Made by a program: the position numbers and the translations under genes
Shown here: positions 7,705 through 15,159 of the stretch, piece by piece
Position numbering within the stretch: position 1 is the stretch's first letter
Layout: each line of letters begins with the position of its first letter
The notes under the pieces: model-generated
The model's database searches: none
What the model was told of the DNA's origin: nothing
The model's input: only the letters and a program-made list of their open reading frames with translations
Assembly: GCA_019120675.1 (NCBI GenBank)
Contig: DWUQ01000136.1
Coordinates: 1 to 17,410 of the forward strand
Reading direction: 5' to 3'
Source: Candidatus Paenalcaligenes intestinipullorum
GTDB lineage: Bacteria; Pseudomonadota; Gammaproteobacteria; Burkholderiales; Burkholderiaceae_B
DNA: 17,410 nucleotides

Positions 7705-7765
7705 AAGTCGTATCTTCTTTAATAAAAAACTAACGGTAATCGACGAGCACTAGGGCTTATAACCA

Positions 7766-7794
7766 TTGACCCGAAACCCGAAGAACACTACATT
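7766..7794 (+). promoter_or_regulatory. Sigma-70 type promoter of ugpBAEC
   Basis: TTGACC at 7766-7771 and TACATT at 7789-7794 are separated by exactly 17 bases. Transcription would start near 7801, leaving a leader of about 70 bases before ugpB. This is the best promoter match in the window. A single TGTCAT at 7804-7809 resembles half a PhoB box, but no properly spaced second half follows, so phosphate control cannot be claimed. The rest of the proC-ugpB gap (7705-7868) shows nothing else clear. Confidence 0.6.
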
Positions 7795-7868
7795 CACGCC
7801 AATGTCATCCGCACCATTTAAGCTGATCGTTTTGTGCGCAAAGCACTCATATTGCCCTTGGAGTCGTT

Positions 7869-9176
7869 ATGAAACTTAAAACCTTAGCTGTCTCAGTTGC
7901 CACGTTATTTATGGGCCTAAGCAGTGCTCAAGCTGCCACAACCATCGAGTTTTGGCATTCTATGGAAGGCGCCTTAGGCGATCAAGTCAATGCACTGGTG
8001 ACCCAGTTTAACAATAGCCAAGACGATTATGTGGTGAAACCCACCTATAAAGGTAATTATGGCGAATCCATGAATGCGGGGATCGCGGCATTCCGGGCAG
8101 GCAACGCCCCCGATATATTACAAGTATTTGAAGTGGGCACAGCCACCATGATGAATGCCAAAGGTGCCATTCAACCCGTACAAGAAATGACAGAAAAAGC
8201 CGGTAAGCCGTTAGATCCTAAAGCATTCTTAGGCGCGGTAGCGGGGTATTACTCGGACTCTGATGGCAAGCTCGTCTCTATGCCGTTCAATAGCTCCACA
8301 CCAGTTTTATATTACAACAAAGACGCTTTTAAAAAAGCTGGCCTAGATCCTGAGCAGCCACCAAAAACCTGGGAAGAGCTCTCCGCGGCGGCCAAAAAAA
8401 TCCGTGATTCGGGCTATGAGTGTGGTTACACCTCGTCGTGGCCGTCTTGGATTTTGTTGGAAAACTTTGCAGCGTGGCACAACCTCCCCTATGCGACACT
8501 GGATAACGGCTTTGGAGGCACCAAAGCACGTTTGGAGCTCAACCAGCCCTTATTTAATCAACACCTAAGCTTTTTGGCCGATATGGCTAAAGACGGGACC
8601 TTCACCTATGGCGGCCGTGGTGACACGCCGAATGCGCTCTTTACCTCAGGCAAGTGCGGGATGTTTACCGGCTCCAGCGGCAACCGCGCCAATATTCAAA
8701 AGACTGGCAATTTTGAGTTTGGCACCAGTAGCCTACCCTACTACCAAGACGTGGCCGATGCCCCGCAAAACTCCATCATTGGTGGCGCCTCTTTATGGGT
8801 GTTTGCCAACAAACCCGAAGACACCTACAAAGGCATTACCGAATTCTTTCACTTTTTAGCCAGTCCCGAGCAAGCCGCTGCGTGGCATCAAAAAACCGGT
8901 TATGTGCCCGTCACCACAGCCGGCTACGAAGCCACTAAAGCAGCTGGGTTCTATGAGCAGAACCCAGGCAGCGACGTTGCCGTCAAACAATTGGATGCAC
9001 AAACCACGGAAAATTCGCGTGGTATTCGCTTAGGGTATTTACCGCAAATTCGTGACATCGAAGATGGCGTCATGGAGGAAATCTTTGCCGGTAAAATCAA
9101 GCCTGAACAAGGTCTCAAAAACATGACCGACCGTGGCAATGAGCTGTTGCAGCGCTTTGAGCGCAGCAGCAAGTAA
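7869..9176 (+). CDS. ugpB: sn-glycerol-3-phosphate ABC transporter, periplasmic binding protein UgpB
   Basis: UgpB captures glycerol-3-phosphate (and in E. coli glycerophosphodiesters) in the periplasm and delivers it to UgpAE. The 435-residue precursor begins with a typical Sec signal peptide (two lysines, hydrophobic core, AQA before cleavage at about residue 22). The mature protein opens with TTIEFWHSMEGALGDQV, as in E. coli UgpB. Other near-identical stretches are PTYKGNYGESMNAGIAAF, NAPDILQVFEVGTATMM, PFNSSTPVLYYNKDAFKKAG, IIGGASLWVFA, AAWHQKTGYVPVT and LLQRFERSSK. GGAG five bases before the ATG supports the start. It heads ugpBAEC, and the 50-base gap to ugpA could allow the usual excess of binding protein. 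Confidence 0.96.
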   Translation: MKLKTLAVSVATLFMGLSSAQAATTIEFWHSMEGALGDQVNALVTQFNNSQDDYVVKPTYKGNYGESMNAGIAAFRAGNAPDILQVFEVGTATMMNAKGAIQPVQEMTEKAGKPLDPKAFLGAVAGYYSDSDGKLVSMPFNSSTPVLYYNKDAFKKAGLDPEQPPKTWEELSAAAKKIRDSGYECGYTSSWPSWILLENFAAWHNLPYATLDNGFGGTKARLELNQPLFNQHLSFLADMAKDGTFTYGGRGDTPNALFTSGKCGMFTGSSGNRANIQKTGNFEFGTSSLPYYQDVADAPQNSIIGGASLWVFANKPEDTYKGITEFFHFLASPEQAAAWHQKTGYVPVTTAGYEATKAAGFYEQNPGSDVAVKQLDAQTTENSRGIRLGYLPQIRDIEDGVMEEIFAGKIKPEQGLKNMTDRGNELLQRFERSSK

Positions 9177-9226
9177 GCTCAAAGTCATTATTTAGTTCTA
9201 CTCCATATGTAACCAAAGGGTCTTCC

Positions 9227-10111
9227 ATGGAAAAAAGGGTGGTATTTAACCATAAGTTGTTGCCCTACTTACTGTTGGCGCCGCAGCTGGCAGTAACCAT
9301 TGTGTTCTTCTTTTTACCGGCTGGGCAAGCGTTGTGGCAATCCTTTCACCTCGAAGACCCTTTTGGTTTGCAATCCACCTTTGTAGGCTTAGATAACTTT
9401 CACGAGCTGTTTGCTCAAGAAGCCTATCTCAGCTCGTTTGTGACCACAGCTTGGTTTTCAATCTTAGTGGCCGCAGGTGGGCTCATACTGGCTTTGTTTT
9501 TAGCCGTGATGGCCCATCGTGTTATCCGCGCGGCAACGCTTTATAAAACCCTCTTAATTTGGCCTTATGCGGTGGCGACCGCAGTGGCAGGCGTATTATG
9601 GTTGTTTATGTTCTCCCCGTCCGTCGGGGTCATTGCCGTTTTCTTAATGAAACTCGGCGTCGCCTGGAACCCACGCCTCAATGCCAACGACGCGATGGCC
9701 TTGATCGTCATGGCAGCGGTTTGGAAGCAGGTTTCTTATAACTTTTTATTTTTCTTAGCGGGTTTACAAGCCATTCCACGCTCGCTGATTGAAGCGGCCG
9801 CCATAGATGGGGCTGGCCCGTGGAAACGGTTTTGGAGCATTGTCTTTCCCTTGCTCTCCCCTACTACCTTCTTTTTGTTGGTGGTAAATATTATTTATGC
9901 CTTCTTTGATACCTTTGCCATTATTGATGTGGTGACTCAAGGGGGGCCAGGTCGTAGCACCGAGATCTTGGTTTATAAGGTTTATACAACGGCATTCAAA
10001 TCCCTAGACTTAGGCTCGTCTGCCGCACAGTCTGTGGTGCTCATGAGCATCGTGATTGCATTAACCGTTATTCAGTTCCGCTTTATCGAGCGGCGCGTCA
10101 ACTATCACTAA
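9227..10111 (+). CDS. ugpA: sn-glycerol-3-phosphate ABC transporter, permease UgpA
   Basis: UgpA is one of the two inner-membrane channel subunits of the glycerol-3-phosphate importer (MalF/MalG-like fold). At 294 residues with six hydrophobic segments it matches E. coli UgpA in length and at its start (LLPYLLLAPQ followed by VFFFLPAGQALWQSF). The EAA loop, which docks on UgpC, reads IEAAAIDGAGPWKRFWSIVF at 188-207. The segment IDVVTQGGPGRSTEILVYKVY is also typical. A weak AAAGGG precedes the ATG by six bases. It is 12 bases from ugpE in the same operon. Confidence 0.95.
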   Translation: MEKRVVFNHKLLPYLLLAPQLAVTIVFFFLPAGQALWQSFHLEDPFGLQSTFVGLDNFHELFAQEAYLSSFVTTAWFSILVAAGGLILALFLAVMAHRVIRAATLYKTLLIWPYAVATAVAGVLWLFMFSPSVGVIAVFLMKLGVAWNPRLNANDAMALIVMAAVWKQVSYNFLFFLAGLQAIPRSLIEAAAIDGAGPWKRFWSIVFPLLSPTTFFLLVVNIIYAFFDTFAIIDVVTQGGPGRSTEILVYKVYTTAFKSLDLGSSAAQSVVLMSIVIALTVIQFRFIERRVNYH

Positions 10112-10123
10112 GGAACGCCCCCA

Positions 10124-10966
10124 ATGATTGAACGCCGCCCTTTGTTGGATTTCTTTAGTCACGCCATTTTAATTCTTGGCGTGCTGACCATCGCGTTTCC
10201 GTTGTACTTAACCTTCGTTGCCTCCACCCAAACCGCCCAAGAGGTGGCCCAAGCGCCCATGTCCTTGCTACCGGGCAGCCATTTTTTGGAAAACTACCGC
10301 ACCGCCCTCACTGGCTCCACCACCAATATGGCACCAGTTGGCCGCATGCTTTGGGTCAGCACGGTAATGGCCTTAGCCATTACGATTGGCAAAATCGCCA
10401 TCTCGCTTATTTCAGCCTTTGCGGTGGTGTATTTTCGTTTCCCTGGGCGTATGCTGTGCTTTTGGATGATTTTTATTACACTCATGCTCCCCGTAGAAGT
10501 TCGCATCAATCCTACCTATCAGGTGGTGGCCGACTTAGGCTTGCTCAATAGTTATGCTGGGCTGACCTTACCGCTGATCGCTTCAGCCACGGCGACGTTT
10601 TTGTTTCGACAGTTCTTTTTAACCATCCCAGACGAACTGGTCGAAGCGGCACGCATTGATGGCGCTGGACCTATGCGCTTTTTTAAAGACATCTTGTTGC
10701 CCTTATCCAAAACCAGTATGGCAGCGTTGTTTGTGATCCAGTTTATTTATGGCTGGAATCAATATTTATGGCCACTGATTATCACGACCAAAGAAGACAT
10801 GTACCCCATTGTAGTAGGTATCAAACAACTCATCTCCGGTGGCGATAGCGTCACAGAGTGGAATTTGGTGATGGCGACCGCTTTGTTGGCGATGCTGCCA
10901 CCCGCTCTGGTCGTACTCACCATGCAGCGTTGGTTTGTAAAAGGTCTGATCGATGCGGAAAAATAA
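10124..10966 (+). CDS. ugpE: sn-glycerol-3-phosphate ABC transporter, permease UgpE
   Basis: UgpE is the second channel subunit and pairs with UgpA. Its 280 residues and six predicted membrane helices fit the family (E. coli UgpE is 281). Diagnostic segments include the N-terminal ILGVLTIAFPLYLTFVAST, LPVEVRINPTYQVVADLGL at 122-140, and the ATPase-docking EAA loop EAARIDGAGPMRFFKDILLP at 174-193. GWNQYLWPLIITTKEDMYP and the C-terminal QRWFVKGLIDAEK are also typical. AAGGA about nine bases before the ATG gives a good ribosome site. A 60-base AT-rich gap separates it from ugpC; no terminator is seen in it. Confidence 0.95.
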   Translation: MIERRPLLDFFSHAILILGVLTIAFPLYLTFVASTQTAQEVAQAPMSLLPGSHFLENYRTALTGSTTNMAPVGRMLWVSTVMALAITIGKIAISLISAFAVVYFRFPGRMLCFWMIFITLMLPVEVRINPTYQVVADLGLLNSYAGLTLPLIASATATFLFRQFFLTIPDELVEAARIDGAGPMRFFKDILLPLSKTSMAALFVIQFIYGWNQYLWPLIITTKEDMYPIVVGIKQLISGGDSVTEWNLVMATALLAMLPPALVVLTMQRWFVKGLIDAEK

Positions 10967-11026
10967 GCACACACAAGCCCAATAGGGTCTTTAATTAATT
11001 TTCTTTTCAGTAAACGGATTTAACGC

Positions 11027-12121
11027 ATGGCTACCCTGAACTTTGAGCAGGTTAAAAAAGTCTATCCCGGCAATGTCACCGTCATTCATGGTATTGATAT
11101 GGCGGTGTATGATGGAGAGTTTGTGGTCATCGTCGGGCCATCGGGTTGCGGGAAATCCACGCTAATGCGAATGGTGGCAGGCTTAGAAGCGGTCACGGAA
11201 GGCAGCATTTATATTGATGAGGTACGAGTAAACGATTTGGAGCCCGCTAAGCGCGATATTGCGATGGTGTTCCAAAACTATGCGCTATACCCGCATATGA
11301 GCGTCTTCGACAATATGGCCTATGGCCTTAAAATCCGCGGTAAAAGCAAAGCTGAAATTCAACAACGCGTGCAAGAAGCTGCGGAAATCCTCGAGTTGCA
11401 AAACCTTTTGACACGCCGGCCAGGCCAACTTTCAGGAGGACAGCGTCAGCGAGTCGCTATGGGCCGAGCTATTGTGCGTGAGCCCAAAGTGTTTTTGTTT
11501 GATGAACCGTTATCGAACTTAGACGCCAAACTGCGCGTACAAATGCGTCTACAAATCCAGCAACTGCACCAACGTCTACGTACCACCAGCCTGTATGTGA
11601 CCCACGATCAAGTGGAAGCCATGACTTTAGCTCACCGTATGGTAGTCATGAATCAAGGCCGAGCCGAGCAAATTGGCACCCCAAAAGAGGTCTTTGAACG
11701 CCCTGCTTCCACATTTGTCGCCAGTTTTATTGGTTCGCCCCCTATGAATTTATTGCCTGTACACGTGGATGAGTCGGGGTATTTATTGGATGAGCGGGGC
11801 ATACGTTTACATTTACCCTCTCATCTGATTCCTCGTAGCTTAAGTGGCCGCCGTTTGTACTTAGGGTGTCGACCCGAACATTTACGCCTACACCTTGCGG
11901 GGATCAGCGTAGAGGTGATGATGGTCGAAATACTCGGCTCGGAGCAACTGATTCATGGCCGTCATGGGAACCACATGTGGGTCGTGCGTTGTGCGATCGA
12001 ACACACTCAACACAACCCCATCCAAGCGGGCGATACGATTGAGGTGGGTGTCCATCAAAGCGAATGGCTGCATTGGTTTGATTACGACACTGGGCTACGG
12101 ATCGATGTAGAAACCACATAA
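11027..12121 (+). CDS. ugpC: sn-glycerol-3-phosphate ABC transporter, ATP-binding protein UgpC
   Basis: UgpC is the homodimeric ATPase that powers UgpAE, related to MalK. The 364-residue protein shows Walker A GPSGCGKST at 37-45, Q-loop Q83 in VFQNYALYPHMSV, signature LSGGQRQRVAMGRA at 135-148, Walker B VFLFDEPLSNLDAK at 155-168, and the H-loop histidine H193 in VTHDQVEAMT. A C-terminal regulatory OB-fold region begins at about residue 235. That tail (SPPMNLLPVHV onward) is fairly diverged, as is common. The ribosome site is weak. MalK-type ATPases for other sugars look alike; the operon context decides UgpC. A strong terminator follows directly, so the operon ends without a ugpQ phosphodiesterase gene. 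Confidence 0.93.
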   Translation: MATLNFEQVKKVYPGNVTVIHGIDMAVYDGEFVVIVGPSGCGKSTLMRMVAGLEAVTEGSIYIDEVRVNDLEPAKRDIAMVFQNYALYPHMSVFDNMAYGLKIRGKSKAEIQQRVQEAAEILELQNLLTRRPGQLSGGQRQRVAMGRAIVREPKVFLFDEPLSNLDAKLRVQMRLQIQQLHQRLRTTSLYVTHDQVEAMTLAHRMVVMNQGRAEQIGTPKEVFERPASTFVASFIGSPPMNLLPVHVDESGYLLDERGIRLHLPSHLIPRSLSGRRLYLGCRPEHLRLHLAGISVEVMMVEILGSEQLIHGRHGNHMWVVRCAIEHTQHNPIQAGDTIEVGVHQSEWLHWFDYDTGLRIDVETT

Positions 12122-12127
12122 CAAATA

Positions 12128-12157
12128 AAAACGCCCAGTTTTTAAGCTGGGCGTTTT
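12128..12157. terminator. Bidirectional terminator between ugpC and livJ
   Basis: AAAACGCCCAG (12128-12138) pairs perfectly with CTGGGCGTTTT (12147-12157) around an eight-base loop. T runs lie on both strands. It starts seven bases after the ugpC stop and lies about 40 bases beyond the stop of the convergent livJ gene, so it can end both messages. Confidence 0.92.
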
Positions 12158-12195
12158 CTTGTGCTGCTCACTATAAAAGTGACACGGCTAATAAA

Positions 12196-13320
12196 TTATT
12201 TGCCATAAACCGATTTGCTGCCGTCTTTGTGCCAAGTGAACACATCAAAACGGAAATCGTTGAGGTCGCCCTGTTCGTTCCAGCTGAGCACACCAATCGG
12301 TGTTTTGATTTCATTTTTGTGCAGGTATTTGGCCACTTCGACAGGGTCGTCTTTGCCCACTTGTTTGATGCCTTCGGCAATCGCTAGGGTTGCAGCATAA
12401 GCTGGCAACTGGAACGCACCTGAAGCATCGCGTTGAGCCTTGTCAAAAGCGGCCACAATGGCGGCGTTGTCAGGGTCTTCGGAGAAGTCTGCGGGTAAGG
12501 TCAGCAACATGCCTTCCACGGCATCGCCTGCGATGGCATTAATATCGGGGTTGCCGGAACCTTCAGGACCCATAAAGGTGACTTCTAAGCCCTGCTCAGC
12601 ACCTTGGCGCATCAATAAGCCCATTTCGGGATGATAGCCACCGTAGTAGATGAAATCCACGCCTGCAGAAATCAGCTTGGTGATTACAGCTGAATAGTCC
12701 GAATCCCCCGCATTGATGCCCTCAAAAAGGGCAACTTCGACACCAGCGTCTTGGAGGTTTTTCTGCACAGCGGAAGCAATCCCAAAACCATACGATTGCT
12801 TGTCGTGCAAAATGGCAACTTTGCTGGGCTTGATGGTGTTGGCGATAAACTCAGCCGCGGCGGGGCCTTGTTGGTCATCGCGACCAATAGTGCGGAAGAT
12901 CATTTCGTAATCTTTGCCGTCTGTCACCGCAGGTGCAGTGGCCGATGGGGAAACCATGAGAATGCCTTCGTCATCGTAGATGTCGGTAGCGGCAATGGTC
13001 GCGCCTGAACACACGTGACCGACGACATAATGAATGCCATCATTCACAATACGGTTGGCGACCACAGGGGCTTGCTTAGGCTCGCACGCGTCATCGACGG
13101 TAACGATTTCAAGCTGTTTGCCTAAGACACCGCCATCAGCGTTGATGCGCTCTACAGCCGTATCTACCCCTTGTTTAACCATGTCACCATATTGAGTAAC
13201 CGGCCCCGTAAATGGACCCGCTACGGCGATTTTGATGGTGTCTGCCTGAGCGGACGTGGCCAACATCAAACCTGAGGCCAAAGCCAAAGCACCCGCTAAG
13301 GGGGTAAAACGAATTTTCAT
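12196..13320 (-). CDS. livJ: Branched-chain amino acid ABC transporter, periplasmic binding protein LivJ/LivK
   Basis: This protein binds leucine, isoleucine and valine in the periplasm and hands them to LivHMGF. The 374-residue precursor starts MKIRF, has a hydrophobic signal core, and is cut after SAQA at about residue 26. The mature protein opens DTIKIAVAGPFTGPVTQYGD. Family marks include TVDDACEPKQAPVVANRIV with C79, partnered by C104 in GHVCSGAT (the conserved disulfide of LivJ), ILMVSPSATAP, FRTIGRDDQQGPAAA, ILHDKQSYG, YYGGYHPEMG and FMGPEGSGN. I chose the ATG at 13320 because GGAG sits seven bases before it and the signal peptide begins there; an upstream in-frame TTG would add 21 unlikely residues through a hairpin. 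Its permease genes lie at 2550-6179. LivJ and LivK cannot be told apart by sequence alone. Confidence 0.93.
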   Translation of the reverse strand: MKIRFTPLAGALALASGLMLATSAQADTIKIAVAGPFTGPVTQYGDMVKQGVDTAVERINADGGVLGKQLEIVTVDDACEPKQAPVVANRIVNDGIHYVVGHVCSGATIAATDIYDDEGILMVSPSATAPAVTDGKDYEMIFRTIGRDDQQGPAAAEFIANTIKPSKVAILHDKQSYGFGIASAVQKNLQDAGVEVALFEGINAGDSDYSAVITKLISAGVDFIYYGGYHPEMGLLMRQGAEQGLEVTFMGPEGSGNPDINAIAGDAVEGMLLTLPADFSEDPDNAAIVAAFDKAQRDASGAFQLPAYAATLAIAEGIKQVGKDDPVEVAKYLHKNEIKTPIGVLSWNEQGDLNDFRFDVFTWHKDGSKSVYGK

Positions 13321-13346
13321 TAATATTCTCCGTAAGGCAACAGGAA

Positions 13347-13390
13347 GGCCAGTGCGGCAACGGCGCACTGGCCCAACCAGCAAGACTGGT
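13347..13390 (-). promoter_or_regulatory. Two tandem hairpins in the livJ leader
   Basis: A 10-bp perfect stem (GGCCAGTGCG at 13347-13356 with CGCACTGGCC at 13364-13373, seven-base loop) ends 26 bases before the livJ start, just ahead of the GGAG site at 13328-13331. A smaller 5-bp stem (ACCAG/CTGGT, 13376-13390) lies immediately upstream. There is no T run after either stem on the minus strand, so they look more like mRNA-stabilising, regulatory or pause structures than terminators. The remaining gap to dps (13391-13439) shows only a weak TATGCT that might be a -10. Confidence 0.6.
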
Positions 13391-13439
13391 AACTAAAAAC
13401 AACTAGTGAAGCATACTGCACGCGAAGCGGCTATCCGGA

Positions 13440-13967
13440 TTAATCCTCGTGCAGCAAACTGCGTAGCATCCACGCGTTTTTCTCGTGGATATCAAGGCGC
13501 TGAGTGAGTAGGTCCGCTGTAGGCTGATCGTTCGCCTCATCGGCGCACGCAAAGGCTTGACGTAGAGTACGTGTTAAGGCTTCGTTCGCTTGGAGCAGCA
13601 AACTAATCATTTCCTCAGCATTGGGCACACCTTTAGGCTCGGCAATGGAGCTAAGCTCGGCAAACTGAGCATACGTACCTGGAGCATAATGCCCTAACGC
13701 GCGGATGCGCTCGGCAATTTCATCCAAGGCCTGCCACGTTTCGGTGTACTGATTCATGAACATTTCATGCAACGTATTGAACATGGGACCGGTAACGTTC
13801 CAGTGGAAGTTGTGGGTCATCAAGTACACGGTATACGAATCCGCTAAAACTTTGGACAACTCGTTGGCGATCTGCTGACGATCTTGGCCGGAGATGCCGA
13901 TGTTGACGGGCAGCTGCCCCTCAGCGGTGGCATTGAGTGTTTTACTGCTTTTCGTGGTTTTAGCCAT
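13440..13967 (-). CDS. dps: Dps family DNA-binding ferritin-like protein
   Basis: Dps assembles into a 12-subunit shell that oxidises and stores iron with hydrogen peroxide and shields DNA under stress. This 175-residue protein has the expected four-helix layout. The inter-subunit ferroxidase residues align with those of E. coli: H55 in NFHWNVTGPMF, H67 in LHEMF, and D82 and E86 in LDEIAERIRALG. The N-terminal tail (MAKTTKSSKT) carries three lysines that could touch DNA, as in E. coli. AGGAG six bases before the ATG gives a strong start. It lies 67 bases downstream of oxyR on the same strand, which fits control by OxyR. The catalytic and shell features are seen; DNA binding is inferred from the tail. 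Confidence 0.95.
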   Translation of the reverse strand: MAKTTKSSKTLNATAEGQLPVNIGISGQDRQQIANELSKVLADSYTVYLMTHNFHWNVTGPMFNTLHEMFMNQYTETWQALDEIAERIRALGHYAPGTYAQFAELSSIAEPKGVPNAEEMISLLLQANEALTRTLRQAFACADEANDQPTADLLTQRLDIHEKNAWMLRSLLHED

Positions 13968-14034
13968 GTAGTGCTCCTAAAAAGTCATTACTCAACTGTT
14001 GGCGTGGAGATCCCCCACACCCGTTATCGTTACA

Positions 14035-15000
14035 TTACTGCAAACCTTCTAAGTCCGTAAAGCTTGCTGTTCTATCTAGTAAAAACTGTACATTTTCAAG
14101 CTTACAGTTCAGTATGGCACGAGTCAGCGCATTAATGGCGGCAATACGGGGGAAACTTTTGCGCCAGATCAGAGCAATGCGTCGATCGGGCACGGGTGCT
14201 TCAAACGGCAGATAACGCAGCAGGGAGTGATCTTGTCCAGGGGTGCTTAAGGAGCTGGCTGGCAAAACTGTCACGCCAATCCCCGTTGCCACCATATGAC
14301 GAATCGTTTCTAACGATGAGCCTTCAAAGGTACGTTGTATGCCCTCACTGGAGGCCGAAAAACGCGACAGCTCGGGGCACACACCCAAGACCTGATCGCG
14401 AAAACAATGCCCTGCCCCTAAAAGCAGCATGGTTTCATTTTTTAATTCGGCTGAATTGATCGTGGCACGATTATGCCAATGATGAGACGCTGGAATTGCA
14501 ACAATAAACGGCTCGTCATACAGCTCACGCACACTAAAACTACTGTCTGGGATGGGCAAGGCCACGACGGCACAATCGATCTCCCCTTGTCGTAACAGCT
14601 CGACCAAGCGTACGGTGAAGTCTTCCTGAAGCAATAAGGGCATTTGCGGGGTCAACTTGATTTGTTCGGGCACCAGCTTGGGCAGTAAATAAGGGGCAAC
14701 GGTGTAAATGACACCAACCCGTAACGGGCCTTCGAGCGGATCGTGGCCTTGACGGGCGATTTCACGTAAGTTTGCCCCCTCTTCGAGTACTTTTTGCGCT
14801 TGTTCAATAATGCGCAGCCCAATAGGGGTGACCCCGATCTCCGCGCCCCCCCGCTCAAAAATCACTACGCCGAGCTCTTCTTCGAGCTTTTTAATGGCTA
14901 CGGATAAGGTGGGCTGACTGACAAAACAGGCTTCGGCCGCACGGCCAAAGTGCCGCTCACGCGCGACAGCAACGATGTATTTTAATTCGGTTAGGGTCAT
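14035..15000 (-). CDS. oxyR: Hydrogen-peroxide sensing LysR-type regulator OxyR
   Basis: OxyR activates peroxide-defence genes when two cysteines form a disulfide. This 321-residue protein begins with the winged helix-turn-helix (TLTELKYIVAVARERHFGRAAEACFVSQPTLSVAIKKLE, residues 2-40) and has a C-terminal sensor domain from about 90. The redox pair is present at C199 and C208 in GHCFRDQVLGVCP, the same numbering and spacing as in E. coli OxyR, together with the upstream GAG and downstream EGSSLETIRHMVATGIGVTVLP. The ATG has no clear Shine-Dalgarno sequence, but alignment to the family places the start here. It is followed by dps and preceded by recG. The C-terminal tail after about residue 300 is a little longer than in E. 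coli. Confidence 0.95.
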   Translation of the reverse strand: MTLTELKYIVAVARERHFGRAAEACFVSQPTLSVAIKKLEEELGVVIFERGGAEIGVTPIGLRIIEQAQKVLEEGANLREIARQGHDPLEGPLRVGVIYTVAPYLLPKLVPEQIKLTPQMPLLLQEDFTVRLVELLRQGEIDCAVVALPIPDSSFSVRELYDEPFIVAIPASHHWHNRATINSAELKNETMLLLGAGHCFRDQVLGVCPELSRFSASSEGIQRTFEGSSLETIRHMVATGIGVTVLPASSLSTPGQDHSLLRYLPFEAPVPDRRIALIWRKSFPRIAAINALTRAILNCKLENVQFLLDRTASFTDLEGLQ

Positions 15001-15025
15001 ACAGAGTTTAAATAGGAATGAGAGA

Positions 15026-15052
15026 GGTGTAGCGGCGGAGCCACCCTACACC
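15026..15052 (-). promoter_or_regulatory. Hairpin in the oxyR leader
   Basis: GGTGTAG (15026-15032) pairs with CTACACC (15046-15052). A further GGC/GCC pair inside (15034-15036 with 15040-15042) makes a bulged stem that ends 25 bases before the oxyR ATG. No T run follows on the minus strand. Upstream in the same 159-base gap are an 8-bp palindrome ACTATAGT (15072-15079), which contains a possible -10 TATAGT, and a compact CCGCTTTAAGCGG palindrome (15099-15111) that might weakly end the recG message. Confidence 0.4.
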
Positions 15053-15159
15053 CTAGAAAGACCGTACTCTAACTATAGTCTACACTACGCGCCTAAAGCC
15101 GCTTTAAGCGGGTTCATAAAAATTCCGCACAGATTTCTTGCAGAGTATGCTTTGAATAG

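Noticed and set aside
7178..7753. A 191-codon open frame on the plus strand opposite proC
   Set aside because: It is antisense to a securely identified gene, has no family resemblance and no ribosome site, and its composition (Ser/Ala/Thr-rich) is that of a reading-frame shadow.
7804..7830. PhoB box upstream of ugpB
   Set aside because: Only one TGTCAT half-site is present; the second half at the required spacing is not convincing.
13321..13383. N-terminal extension of LivJ by 21 residues from an upstream TTG
   Set aside because: It would translate through the 10-bp hairpin and place the signal peptide internally. The ATG at 13320 has GGAG at the right distance and a normal signal peptide.
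13184..13402. Possible leader peptide for livJ attenuation (L, V and L among its first residues)
   Set aside because: It would start at TTG without a ribosome site, has no run of branched-chain codons, and runs deep into livJ instead of stopping in the leader.
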